Assembly: GCA_003604975.1 (NCBI GenBank)
Contig: QZIR01000060.1
Location: 1-32,491, forward strand
Source of the DNA: Desulforudis sp.
GTDB lineage: Bacteria > Bacillota > Desulfotomaculia > Desulfotomaculales > Desulforudaceae
Length of the DNA stretch: 32,491 bases
Direction of reading: 5' to 3'
This document shows, piece after piece, positions 1 to 7,547 of this stretch. A program made the position numbers and the translations under genes. Under the pieces are notes generated by a model that saw only the letters and a list, made by a program, of their open reading frames with translations, ran no database searches and was not told the origin of the DNA. Positions within the stretch are counted from its first letter, which is position 1, and each line of letters begins with the position of its first letter.

Positions 1-355
1 TGGTATAAAATTCGTCGTCAGATTGTTCTATGATGAACTTTTTCATTCATTCACCTGTCGAGTGAGTTTTAGCGACAGGAGGATATTGTAATATTTTTTG
101 ATAAAAATCAAAATGTTAATTTGATATACCGGTAAAATTTACTGCTATTCTCTCACGGATTAAGGAAACATGAAAAAATATCAGGCATTTTCTGCATAGC
201 GGGATAAGTATGAAAATGTGTGATTACAAGACTTAGCCCATGCTGCAACTGATAGTGGATTGAGCGCTATAAGAGGAAAAGTATCGTGTCCCCAGATTTA
301 GATTTTCCCGGTTGTTATCTATTTCACCAGGTGATATTTCTTATGAAGGTACGCG
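1..355. other. Intergenic region, no gene recognised
   Basis: This is an AT-rich stretch before the first gene. I see no open frame with family features on either strand. A weak inverted repeat (CCTGTCG at 54-60 and CGACAGG at 73-79) is followed by a T-rich run near 102-109, which could be the remains of a terminator reading in from the left. A 'GTGTCCCC' motif at 286-293 resembles the short motif often found beside REP-associated transposases. HigBA-type antitoxins usually have a toxin gene just upstream, but no toxin-length frame is present here. Confidence 0.5.
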
Positions 356-679
356 ATGCTAACAAAGCGTGAGAGCCGAATTCTGCAGGAAGTCCACGAA
401 ATGGCTTCCGATCTGCACAAGATTGGACTGATCGATACGCGCCGGATACGTGAGTTCGAGGCGCTCTGCGGCCTCGATGTTCAAGATATGCTGATATGCC
501 GCCGCGAGATTAAGCAGCTCCGTGAAAACGCCCATCTCAGCCAGGCAGTCTTCGCGGCTGTACTGAACACAAGTGTCTCCACCGTGCAGAAGTGGGAGAT
601 CGGCAACAAGAAACCGAGCGGCCCGTCTCTGAAACTGCTCAACCTGATTGACCGGAAAGGATTGGATGCTGTTCTTTGA
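356..679 (+). CDS. XRE-family HTH regulator, HigA/YiaG-like antitoxin (orphan)
   Basis: The protein has 107 residues. Its C-terminal half is a lambda-repressor-type helix-turn-helix: the stretch LRENAHLSQAVFAAVLNTS (about residues 55-73) followed by STVQKWEIGNKKPSG is the classic XRE recognition helix and 'W-E-G-x-x-x-P' signature. The N-terminal 50 residues are helical and resemble the extension of HigA- and YiaG-like antitoxins. These proteins normally bind their own promoter and neutralise a RelE/HigB toxin. No toxin gene is visible on either side within 170 bases, so it is either an orphan or a regulator of the neighbouring defence genes. A Shine-Dalgarno-like GAAGG lies at 345-349, six bases before the ATG. 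The HTH call is firm; the antitoxin role is inferred. Confidence 0.8.
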   Translation: MLTKRESRILQEVHEMASDLHKIGLIDTRRIREFEALCGLDVQDMLICRREIKQLRENAHLSQAVFAAVLNTSVSTVQKWEIGNKKPSGPSLKLLNLIDRKGLDAVL

Positions 680-850
680 GCGGCCACGCAGGCGCCGCGA
701 TCACTGCCCAGAAGACTTTGAACTGGTATTATACCTTACTGCTGCTCTGGCTATACCAGCAAAAGCGCCAGCCAGAATAGCCACTTTTGGGAGTATTAGC
801 TGGACGGTTCCGTTCATAGATAATTTGTTAAGTGTCAATAAAACAAACAG

Positions 851-1780
851 ATGGCCAAGAGAAAGAAAAAAAATAATAGCTTAACAATTGGGTACTATGT
901 TGTTGCTTTTTTCGATTTACTTGGCCAGCAAGAATATCTTAGGAATCTCAGATCCCTTCCAGAGGAAAAAAATCCTCAAGGGCTAGAAAAATTAAAGGAA
1001 GATTTAAAAAACACTTATGGTGTAGTTACAAATATGCGAAAATTCTTTAGTGATTCTTTTGAAGCTTTTTCGCACAGGCCAACCAAAGACTTAAGCAAAT
1101 TTACTGCACAGCAAAAGAGAGAATATAGCGCCCTGACGAACAATCCTATAAAATATCAGACCTTTTCAGATTCAATTTTAATATTTATGCCCCTCAAAAC
1201 TGATACGGCAAAATTACCAATACGTGGAATTTATGGTATTCTTGGTGCTGCGGCGACAACTTTCATTTGTTCCTTAGCAGCCGGCCATCCAATCAGGGGA
1301 GGTATTGATGTGGGTATTGGTATGGATATAACAAAAACCGAGATTTATGGGCCTGCACTTTCAAGGGCATATTCTCTAGAGTCAAAAATTGCTAATTATC
1401 CACGTATAGTGGTAGGTAAAGAGCTTGTAAACTATATCCACCAGTTAATCAACCAAACTCCTCATGACATTGCATCTAATGCATCAAAAGAACTGGCAAA
1501 TTTATGTTTAGACTACTTGGCGGTAGACGATGATGGTTATCCCATAGTCGATTATTTAGGGGAACATTATAAGCAGTTACTCAGAGGAGTCATCGATTCA
1601 ACGATTGTCAAAAAAGCTTATGATCAAGTCATTAAGTCTTGTGGAATATTTCAAAGCTCAAATAATAGCAAACTTGCTTTCAGGTATACCTTACTAAGGA
1701 ATTATTTTGAAAACCGTCTACACTTGTGGGAAAATCAGGAGCCTGAAAACATTAAAAATGCAAAGATAACCGACACTTAA
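851..1780 (+). CDS. Class III nucleotidyl cyclase-like protein (Pycsar-type cyclase candidate), copy 1
   Basis: This 309-residue protein shows the order of motifs of class III nucleotidyl cyclases: a strand ending in FFDLLG with a candidate metal-binding Asp22, a second strand with FSDSILIF carrying Asp107, the core IRGGIDVGIG (148-157), then EIYGPALSRAYSLES (164-178), which aligns with the usual 'G-x-x-V-N-x-A-x-R-L' segment. Single-domain proteins of this look include the cytidylate/uridylate cyclases of Pycsar anti-phage systems. The N-terminus is very lysine-rich and no transmembrane segment is seen. The gene is visibly AT-rich compared with the next one. It precedes a second cyclase-like gene by 105 bases and a SIR2 gene on the same strand. 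The positions of the canonical transition-state Asn and Arg are not conserved, so catalysis is not assured. Confidence 0.72.
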   Translation: MAKRKKKNNSLTIGYYVVAFFDLLGQQEYLRNLRSLPEEKNPQGLEKLKEDLKNTYGVVTNMRKFFSDSFEAFSHRPTKDLSKFTAQQKREYSALTNNPIKYQTFSDSILIFMPLKTDTAKLPIRGIYGILGAAATTFICSLAAGHPIRGGIDVGIGMDITKTEIYGPALSRAYSLESKIANYPRIVVGKELVNYIHQLINQTPHDIASNASKELANLCLDYLAVDDDGYPIVDYLGEHYKQLLRGVIDSTIVKKAYDQVIKSCGIFQSSNNSKLAFRYTLLRNYFENRLHLWENQEPENIKNAKITDT

Positions 1781-1885
1781 CCGGTCAACATTTATGTCAC
1801 TCAGCATGCTTGTCTATATTGGCGTTTCACTGCATTATGCAAACTGCTATATCCGGGCAGGTTAGCTCTACATAAGGTTCCAAAA

Positions 1886-2596
1886 ATGCTCAAAGACCAA
1901 CACTTTGTGGCCCACATCGACATTCTCGGAATGTCTAAGCTCGTGGAAAAGGATCCTGCGCTCGCATGGGACCTACTTTCTTTGTTGGTTCAGGCGAGGA
2001 ACGATGCGCACAGAACTGAAATTACTTTCCTGGATACGGCAGAAAGGATAACAACGCCAAACCAGATTTGGGCAGTAACGTTCTCCGACACAATCGTCCT
2101 GTTTACGAAGTTTGCGTCGCTTACTGACCTTCGTGCGATCGTCATCATGACGACCGAGCTGCTGAACAAAGCGCTGCACTTGTGCGTTCCTGTGAGGGCA
2201 GGCATCGCTGTTGGTACGTTTTTTTTCAATCTTCAGGAGTCAATGTATGCCGGCCCAGCGCTTATTGAGGCCTACCACTTGGGTGAAGAGGCTCAGTGGA
2301 TTGGAATCACAACCTCCGAGGAGGTCTATCGCCGAGCCAGCGAAGCAAACTTTCAGTCCGGTAAAGCAGACGTTGTTGTCAGAGCGTATATCCCAATCAA
2401 GGGCGGTACTCGCGATGGCTACGCAGTGAATTGGCCTGCGATCTTGAGAAACAGCATTGGCGCAAAACTTCCTGTCTGTGCCGAACAGGTTTACGAAGGT
2501 TTTGCTCAGTACTTTGGGCCGTTCGAGGCTCTGCCGCCAAACGAGCGCGCAAAGTATGAGCACACAGCTTGGTTTATCAACCAAATGGGAACCTAA
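1886..2596 (+). CDS. Class III nucleotidyl cyclase-like protein (Pycsar-type cyclase candidate), copy 2
   Basis: This 236-residue protein has the same motif order as the gene before it but is clearly diverged: AHIDILGM with Asp12, VTFSDTIVLF with Asp69, VPVRAGIAVGTFF (101-113) and MYAGPALIEAYHLGEE (120-135). These match the metal-binding strands and the central hairpin of the class III cyclase fold. It is shorter than copy 1 because the spacer between the first two motifs and the C-terminal tail are smaller. An ATAAGG box sits nine bases before the ATG. The SIR2 gene starts about 75 bases downstream, consistent with co-transcription. Known Pycsar cyclases make cCMP or cUMP on phage infection; the product here is unknown. 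Homology to the fold is well supported; the immune role is inferred from the context. Confidence 0.74.
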   Translation: MLKDQHFVAHIDILGMSKLVEKDPALAWDLLSLLVQARNDAHRTEITFLDTAERITTPNQIWAVTFSDTIVLFTKFASLTDLRAIVIMTTELLNKALHLCVPVRAGIAVGTFFFNLQESMYAGPALIEAYHLGEEAQWIGITTSEEVYRRASEANFQSGKADVVVRAYIPIKGGTRDGYAVNWPAILRNSIGAKLPVCAEQVYEGFAQYFGPFEALPPNERAKYEHTAWFINQMGT

Positions 2597-2671
2597 CCCT
2601 TCCATACCGGACATCCAAAAGGCGCTTTTGTCTGCCGGGATGTCAAACGTTAATTGAGAGAGAGTAACATC

Positions 2672-4153
2672 GTGAGTGAAATGCTCTTGCTTGGAGCCGG
2701 TGCGTCAATAGAGGCTGAAGTTCCAGGCGCATATGCTATGACAGAGAGGATACTCACAAACTTGAGAGCTAACGCACGCTTCGAGAAGCAAGCACATGCC
2801 CTATCTTATGTTGTAGGTGGTTTGTTACTTGAGGCTGGCAAAAACAATATAAATCCCCTTGCACCCGCTATCAATGTTGAGGACCTCTTTAACGCGGTCC
2901 AATTATTGGCAGAGCGAAATTCTCTTGAAGCTGCCCCTTTCATAGGCTCTTGGCATTCTTTTATTGACGAACTTGACAAAATCTACCCAACCCAGTCCTC
3001 TGGGAATCTGCAGCGACTTATTTACGAAGCTGTTTCAAAAGAAATTCTATCCGCATTCTCCCAAAGTCCTCCTTCCTTTGGCGCAAACAAAATTGATACC
3101 GCCCTTGCCGTAACCATTAAAAAGACAATTGAAGCTGCCGTCAAGAACCGATCAGTTTCCCTAAGTCCATCCGAAAAAGTTGGTGGGGCGATTGAGCGCT
3201 ATGTAAAAGAATTGACCGAAAAGTGGTCGCGAAAGCTTAAATCACCTTCTCTTTCAGGGAGTGACAAGATCGGACGCCACATAGAAGGGCAGATTCGTGC
3301 TTCTCAAGCTCGTTCTGGTCAAGGAAGAATCTTCCACCAAACAAACGAGTTAATGGTTGCAGCACTGAAAGACTTAGCATGGATTCAGAATCCGAATCTT
3401 GTTCTATACTTAGCACCACTACTGAATCTTGTTGAAGAGCAAGGGCGATTAGTAATTGCAACACTCAATTACGACAACAGTATAGAACTGTTATCAGGTT
3501 CTCAGAAAATTCCCTGCCATACTGGCATCGCTGACTGGTCTGCACGTGGCAGCTTCGAAGTTTCGGGTTCAGGACTTCATTTGCTCAAGTTACATGGGTC
3601 GATAGATTGGCATCGCCAGGATATTCCAGCGAGCGAAAACCGAATGCCAGCTGTCGCAATCCGTCAACTTGCACCAGAGGAAGTCAAGCAGCTTGACCTG
3701 CGCCCCGCCGTTATTTTCGGCAATCGCAATAAATTGACGGCGGAAGGTCCCTTTCTGGATCTCCTGAAAGTTTTTCAGAATGAGCTTGCGAATTCTCACA
3801 TACTGACGATCGTTGGTTATTCTTTCCGTGATCCACATGTAAATGTTTATATATCCCAGTGGCTCAATGGCGACTCAACGCGTGTCCTGCGTGTCGTTAA
3901 CGGACCGGATTTTGGGAAAAATGATTTATCTATATCAAGTTATTCGCCATTTGTGGCCAATCTATTGCGGCTCAGAAGGACTAACCCATCGCGGGTGGAA
4001 ATAGTCGATGCATATGCTGGGGAGGGGCTACGGATACTCTATGGTGATCGTCAGGCTGTCATAATGGAATCTGCCGAAATAGCTACGCAACCAGCCTTGG
4101 AGCGGATTGCACAAGAATTGGAGATAGAAGATGTCGGGAGCTCTCAAATTTAA
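2672..4153 (+). CDS. SIR2-family NAD-hydrolase-type protein, probable abortive-infection effector
   Basis: From the GTG start the protein has 493 residues. It carries the SIR2-like signature: MLLLGAGASIEAEVPG at the N-terminus (nucleotide-binding GAGAS at 8-12), IATLNYDNSIE (262-272), KLHGSIDWH with the expected catalytic His308 (306-314), and VGYSFRDPHVN (381-391). SIR2-like domains of this class act in Thoeris, DSR and related systems by depleting NAD+ after phage sensing. Residues about 75-240 form a long helical insertion without a recognised domain, and the last 100 residues are also unassigned. No cyclic-nucleotide-binding domain is recognisable. The frame opens at a TTG at 2654, but I prefer GTG 2672 because a GAGAGAGAG purine box precedes it at the right distance. 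The two cyclase-like genes upstream are its likely partners. Confidence 0.88.
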   Translation: MSEMLLLGAGASIEAEVPGAYAMTERILTNLRANARFEKQAHALSYVVGGLLLEAGKNNINPLAPAINVEDLFNAVQLLAERNSLEAAPFIGSWHSFIDELDKIYPTQSSGNLQRLIYEAVSKEILSAFSQSPPSFGANKIDTALAVTIKKTIEAAVKNRSVSLSPSEKVGGAIERYVKELTEKWSRKLKSPSLSGSDKIGRHIEGQIRASQARSGQGRIFHQTNELMVAALKDLAWIQNPNLVLYLAPLLNLVEEQGRLVIATLNYDNSIELLSGSQKIPCHTGIADWSARGSFEVSGSGLHLLKLHGSIDWHRQDIPASENRMPAVAIRQLAPEEVKQLDLRPAVIFGNRNKLTAEGPFLDLLKVFQNELANSHILTIVGYSFRDPHVNVYISQWLNGDSTRVLRVVNGPDFGKNDLSISSYSPFVANLLRLRRTNPSRVEIVDAYAGEGLRILYGDRQAVIMESAEIATQPALERIAQELEIEDVGSSQI

Positions 4154-4281
4154 GATGCTGAAAGTGACGGTGAGTCAATCCTCGACATCGGCCAAGACGA
4201 CTAATCTTAACCAGCGGCTCGAACGTCAGACCGCTCATCTTCGTGTTGGCCCGAAATTTCTACTTTAACGAATTGTCAGTA

Positions 4282-4950
4282 ATGAATCGGCCTATGAGTC
4301 TCATCAAGTCAAGAAAACGCGTCGCTGACCATGGGGAGGTATTCACCCCCGCTTGGTTGGTCGAGGCAATGCTTGACCTCGTCAAGGGGGAGACCGAGCG
4401 TATTGACTCCCGTTTCCTGGAGCCGGCGTGCGGGAGCGGGCACTTCCTCACCCAGGTACTGCGTCGCAAACTCGCCGCCGTCGAACTCAAGTACGGGAAG
4501 TCCGGCTTTGCAAAGCGGCACCACGCCCTTCTCGCGTTGATGTGCACCTACGGCATCGAGCTCCTGACGGATAACATTGACGAGTGCCGTGCCAACATGC
4601 TGGAGATCTTTGCCGACTATTTGAACATTGAGGAGGCGGTCGACCTCTATCGAGCCGCTTCCTACGTGCTTTCGCAGAATCTTGTTCACTGTGATGCCTT
4701 GAAGATGCGAACCTGGAATGACCAACCGATCATCTTTGCCGAGTGGGGCACCCTTGGCAAGGGGAAGTTCCAGCGGCGTGATTTCCGTTTGGACGTGCTC
4801 ACTAAGGTTTCGTCCTTCATGGAGCAAAACCCGCTTCTCGCATGCCTTGGCAAGCACGAGATTTTCAAACCGGTCAAAGACTACCCGCCGATGACGATGA
4901 GTGACCTTGCCGCCATGCAGGAAAGTACTGGAGAGGAGGGGCGGGCATGA
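4282..4950 (+). CDS. N-6 DNA methylase-like protein (restriction subunit M type)
   Basis: This SAM-dependent methyltransferase-like protein has 222 residues from ATG 4282; GTG 4243 or ATG 4294 are alternative starts. It begins with the HGEVFTPAWLVEAMLDL segment seen in type I and type IIG methylases (the 'x-x-F-T-P' region), then motif I EPACGSGHFL (47-56) for SAM binding, and an acidic loop GIELLTDNIDECR. The expected catalytic NPPY/DPPY motif IV is absent: the segment after VHCDAL reads IIFAEWGTLGKGKFQRRDF. Short proteins like this are usually annotated 'restriction endonuclease subunit M'. It may be a complete small member of that family, or unable to methylate by itself. The stop overlaps the ATG of the AlbA_2 gene (ATGA), implying translational coupling. 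A full restriction partner is not visible. Confidence 0.75.
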   Translation: MNRPMSLIKSRKRVADHGEVFTPAWLVEAMLDLVKGETERIDSRFLEPACGSGHFLTQVLRRKLAAVELKYGKSGFAKRHHALLALMCTYGIELLTDNIDECRANMLEIFADYLNIEEAVDLYRAASYVLSQNLVHCDALKMRTWNDQPIIFAEWGTLGKGKFQRRDFRLDVLTKVSSFMEQNPLLACLGKHEIFKPVKDYPPMTMSDLAAMQESTGEEGRA

Positions 4951-6344
4951 TCTTTCTTGCGGACATCGACTCCCTGGTGCGCGGTGGCGAATCCGAGACG
5001 CTGGAATTCAAACGGACAACAGGTGAGCGCCGGGAAGCGGCGCGGACCATTCGCGCCATGCTCAATCACCGTGGTGGGCGAGTGATTTTCGGCGTGGAGC
5101 CCGACGGGCGGATTGCGGGCCAGATGGTTTCGGACCGGACCGTAGAGGAGGTGGCGCAGGAGCTGAGCGAAATCGAGCCGCCTGTGTTCCCGAGCATCGA
5201 GCGGGTCAATCTCACGGACAATCGTCAGCTTCTGGTAGTGACGGCACAGCCGGGAAATGCCCAGCCTTACAGCTACCGGGGTCACGCCTACCGGCGCGTT
5301 GGCAATACGAGCCAGCAGCTCTCGCGGGCGGAATACAACCGAATCCTGTTCGAACGGCTGCATGGTGACCAGAGATGGGAGAATCAACCAGCAACCGGCT
5401 GGAGCGTGAGCGACCTGGATACGGCGGAGATTTCGAGAACGCTGGAAGAGTCCATCCGGCGCGGGCGGGCTGATGATCCCGGCACCCGCGACCCGGCGGA
5501 AATGCTGCGCGGCTTCGGATTAATCAAGGACGGCCAGATTCTCCGTGCCGCGGTCGTGTTGTTTGGCAGGGCAGAGCGGATCGAAGCGGAACTGCCGCAA
5601 GGTCTGTTGCGGGTGGCGCGTTTTCGAGGTACGGACAAGACAGACTTTCTCGACAATCGGCAGTTCCATGGCAACGCCTTCGATCTGCTGCTGAAAGCCG
5701 AGCGGTTTTTGCGCGAGAATCTGCCGGTTGCGGGGCGGATTCAGCCCAATATCTTCGAGCGGGTGGATGATCCACTCTACCCACCTGCGGAGCTGCGGGA
5801 GGCGCTGGCCAATGCGTTCTGTCACCGGGACTACAGCATCGGCGGCGGCTCCATCTCGATCGGCATTTACGATGACCGACTGGAAATCACGTCCACGGGT
5901 ACGCTGCACTTCGGCCTGACGCCAGAGGCGCTCTATCTCCCGCACGAATCGCTGCCGTGGAATCCGCTCATGGCGCGGGTGTTTTATCGAAGGGGCATCA
6001 TCGAGTCCTGGGGACGGGGCACCATCAAGATCGCCGAACTGGTCGCACGCGCAGGGTTGCCGCCGCCGGAAATCGAGGAAGCAAGCGGCTGCGTCGTGGT
6101 ACGGTTTCGCCCCAGCCGTTACCTCCCCCCGCAGCGCGTCGCGCAAAACGTGACTGACCGGCAACAGCGTGTGCTCGCAGTGTTGGCCGAGAAGCCGGAC
6201 GGCGCGGCCTTACGGGAAATCCTCACCGGACTTGACATGGTCGCCACCGAACGCCAAGTGCGCGAAGACCTCGCCATTTTGAAAGCTCTTGGACTGGCTA
6301 ATTCGAGCGGTCACGGAAGGGGAGCACGATGGAAACTGCTGTAA
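4947..6344 (+). CDS. AlbA_2 (Schlafen-type) domain protein with C-terminal GHKL ATPase and winged helix
   Basis: The protein has 465 residues. Its N-terminus, GGESETLEFKRTTGERRE... followed by RGGRVIFGVEPDGRIAGQ, is the AlbA_2/divergent AAA_4 domain (about residues 12-125) that binds nucleic acid in Schlafen-like proteins. Residues about 270-350 (ELREALANAFCHRDYS, GSISIGIYDDRLEITSTG) form the HATPase_c_4 module typical of these 'ATP-dependent DNA helicase RecG-related' proteins. The C-terminal 70 residues, with RVLAVLAEKPDGAALREIL, look like a winged helix-turn-helix. The family acts as transcriptional regulators or in defence islands; the exact role is not known. It overlaps the methylase-like gene by four bases, so they are probably one unit. 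The region is clearly more GC-rich than the SIR2 gene to the left. Confidence 0.85.
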   Translation: MIFLADIDSLVRGGESETLEFKRTTGERREAARTIRAMLNHRGGRVIFGVEPDGRIAGQMVSDRTVEEVAQELSEIEPPVFPSIERVNLTDNRQLLVVTAQPGNAQPYSYRGHAYRRVGNTSQQLSRAEYNRILFERLHGDQRWENQPATGWSVSDLDTAEISRTLEESIRRGRADDPGTRDPAEMLRGFGLIKDGQILRAAVVLFGRAERIEAELPQGLLRVARFRGTDKTDFLDNRQFHGNAFDLLLKAERFLRENLPVAGRIQPNIFERVDDPLYPPAELREALANAFCHRDYSIGGGSISIGIYDDRLEITSTGTLHFGLTPEALYLPHESLPWNPLMARVFYRRGIIESWGRGTIKIAELVARAGLPPPEIEEASGCVVVRFRPSRYLPPQRVAQNVTDRQQRVLAVLAEKPDGAALREILTGLDMVATERQVREDLAILKALGLANSSGHGRGARWKLL

Positions 6345-6481
6345 ATCAGAACTTTGGCTTATTCATGGCGTATTCCTGCTTAGGCTCGATCAGCGTTACG
6401 GGTGTCCGGCAACTGGGAGACGAGAAATCATGAACACCCAGGTCGCTTTTTCCTTGAGGTTCTCCTTGGGGGCGGACCGAG

Positions 6482-6509
6482 TTAACATTCTGGAATGGGA
6501 GCATAAAAT
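6482..6509 (+). promoter_or_regulatory. Sigma-70-like promoter for the biosynthetic cluster
   Basis: TTAACA at 6482-6487 (five of six bases of the -35 consensus) is followed after 16 bases by TAAAAT at 6504-6509 (five of six of the -10 consensus). It sits 32 bases before the first gene of the cluster at 6539, in the 194-base gap after the AlbA_2 gene. The sequence match is direct; activity is inferred. Confidence 0.55.
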
Positions 6510-6538
6510 CAATTTAAACGAGTGAGTAATTACTGCGG

Positions 6539-7510
6539 ATGGGTAAAGAATTGACTGACGCATTTTTTCAGCTTATTGAAAAAATTCCTAGAGAAAAAAT
6601 AGGTACATTCCCTACACCTGTGAACCAAATACATCTTGGCAAGAATAGACATTTCTGGGTCAAGAATGATGGCTTATGCGGCAGTGAATATGGCGGCAAT
6701 AAGGTTCGGAAGCTTGAGTATCTGCTTCCCGCTATAAAAATATCCGGCCAAAATAAACTAGTGGTCCAGGGCGATGAAATGTCGCATACCGTGGCAGCCT
6801 GTTCGATTTATGGAAGAAAGCACGGGTTTAAGGTTACCGCGGTGGTTTTCCCTCATGGCCGGATGGACGAAAATGAAAACCTTCTTCCGGACCTTGTCCG
6901 GTCGGGTGTCAAGATTAAAAAAACATCGAATATGCTGACAGCATTGATGGTGGCCAAATTCATTTCGATGGTGCCTGGAAGTTATCTGGTTCCTTTGGGC
7001 GCAACCACACCCATTTCGACAATTGGTTATGTCAATGCGGCCCATGAACTCACGAAACAGATCGAAAGAGGAGAACTCCCACCGATAAAATATATATTCA
7101 TACCTTTTGCCACTGGAGGAACTGTGGCGGGTCTGTTGGCCGGTCTTGCTTTGCTTGATTCACCTATCAGGATAATTGCCGTGCAGTCCGTGGACGGAAT
7201 AATCGCCAACATGCGTTCATTGAAAAGGCTTTTGTCCGATGTTCTGTCGCTTACCGATCAAAGAAAATATTTAGACGCTGCGCTGGCCCGGCTGAAGACT
7301 CTTGATGCAAAATATCTGGGAAAAGGTTACCGGGATGTCACCTTTGAAAGCGTAGAGGCAATCCAACAGCTTGAACCCGCCGGTTTGCGGCTTGAAACCG
7401 CTTTTACCGCCAAGGCCATGGCAGCTCTATTATCTTCTGCGCATAAGCTTCAAGGCGATGAAATTCTTTTTTGGAATACTCATGATCAGGAATATTGTAA
7501 GGCCGGGTAA
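6539..7510 (+). CDS. PLP-dependent enzyme, ACC deaminase/D-cysteine desulfhydrase family
   Basis: This 323-residue protein is of the tryptophan-synthase-beta fold (fold type II PLP enzymes). GSEYGGNKVRKLEYLLP contains the Schiff-base Lys55 in the diagnostic GGNKxRKLE context of ACC deaminases and D-cysteine desulfhydrases. The phosphate-binding glycine loop is FATGGTVAGLLAG (about 190-202). Length agrees with the family (about 325-340). The usual 'QSNHxR' substrate loop is replaced by QGDEMSHTVAAC (77-88), so the substrate is probably not simply ACC or D-cysteine. It is the first gene after a good promoter and opens an eleven-gene same-strand run, so it likely supplies or processes an amino-acid-derived building block. 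Family call firm, substrate unknown. Confidence 0.88.
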   Translation: MGKELTDAFFQLIEKIPREKIGTFPTPVNQIHLGKNRHFWVKNDGLCGSEYGGNKVRKLEYLLPAIKISGQNKLVVQGDEMSHTVAACSIYGRKHGFKVTAVVFPHGRMDENENLLPDLVRSGVKIKKTSNMLTALMVAKFISMVPGSYLVPLGATTPISTIGYVNAAHELTKQIERGELPPIKYIFIPFATGGTVAGLLAGLALLDSPIRIIAVQSVDGIIANMRSLKRLLSDVLSLTDQRKYLDAALARLKTLDAKYLGKGYRDVTFESVEAIQQLEPAGLRLETAFTAKAMAALLSSAHKLQGDEILFWNTHDQEYCKAG

Positions 7511-7547
7511 TTTTACCAACCCAACTCAAAACATCGGGAGGTGGCAA

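Noticed and set aside
54-110. Short inverted repeat followed by T-run as a terminator
   Set aside because: The stem is only 7 bp with a 12-base loop and the T-run is more than 20 bases away, too weak to call.
648-884. 78-residue plus-strand frame between the antitoxin and the first cyclase gene
   Set aside because: It overlaps both neighbours out of frame and has no ribosome site or recognisable motif.
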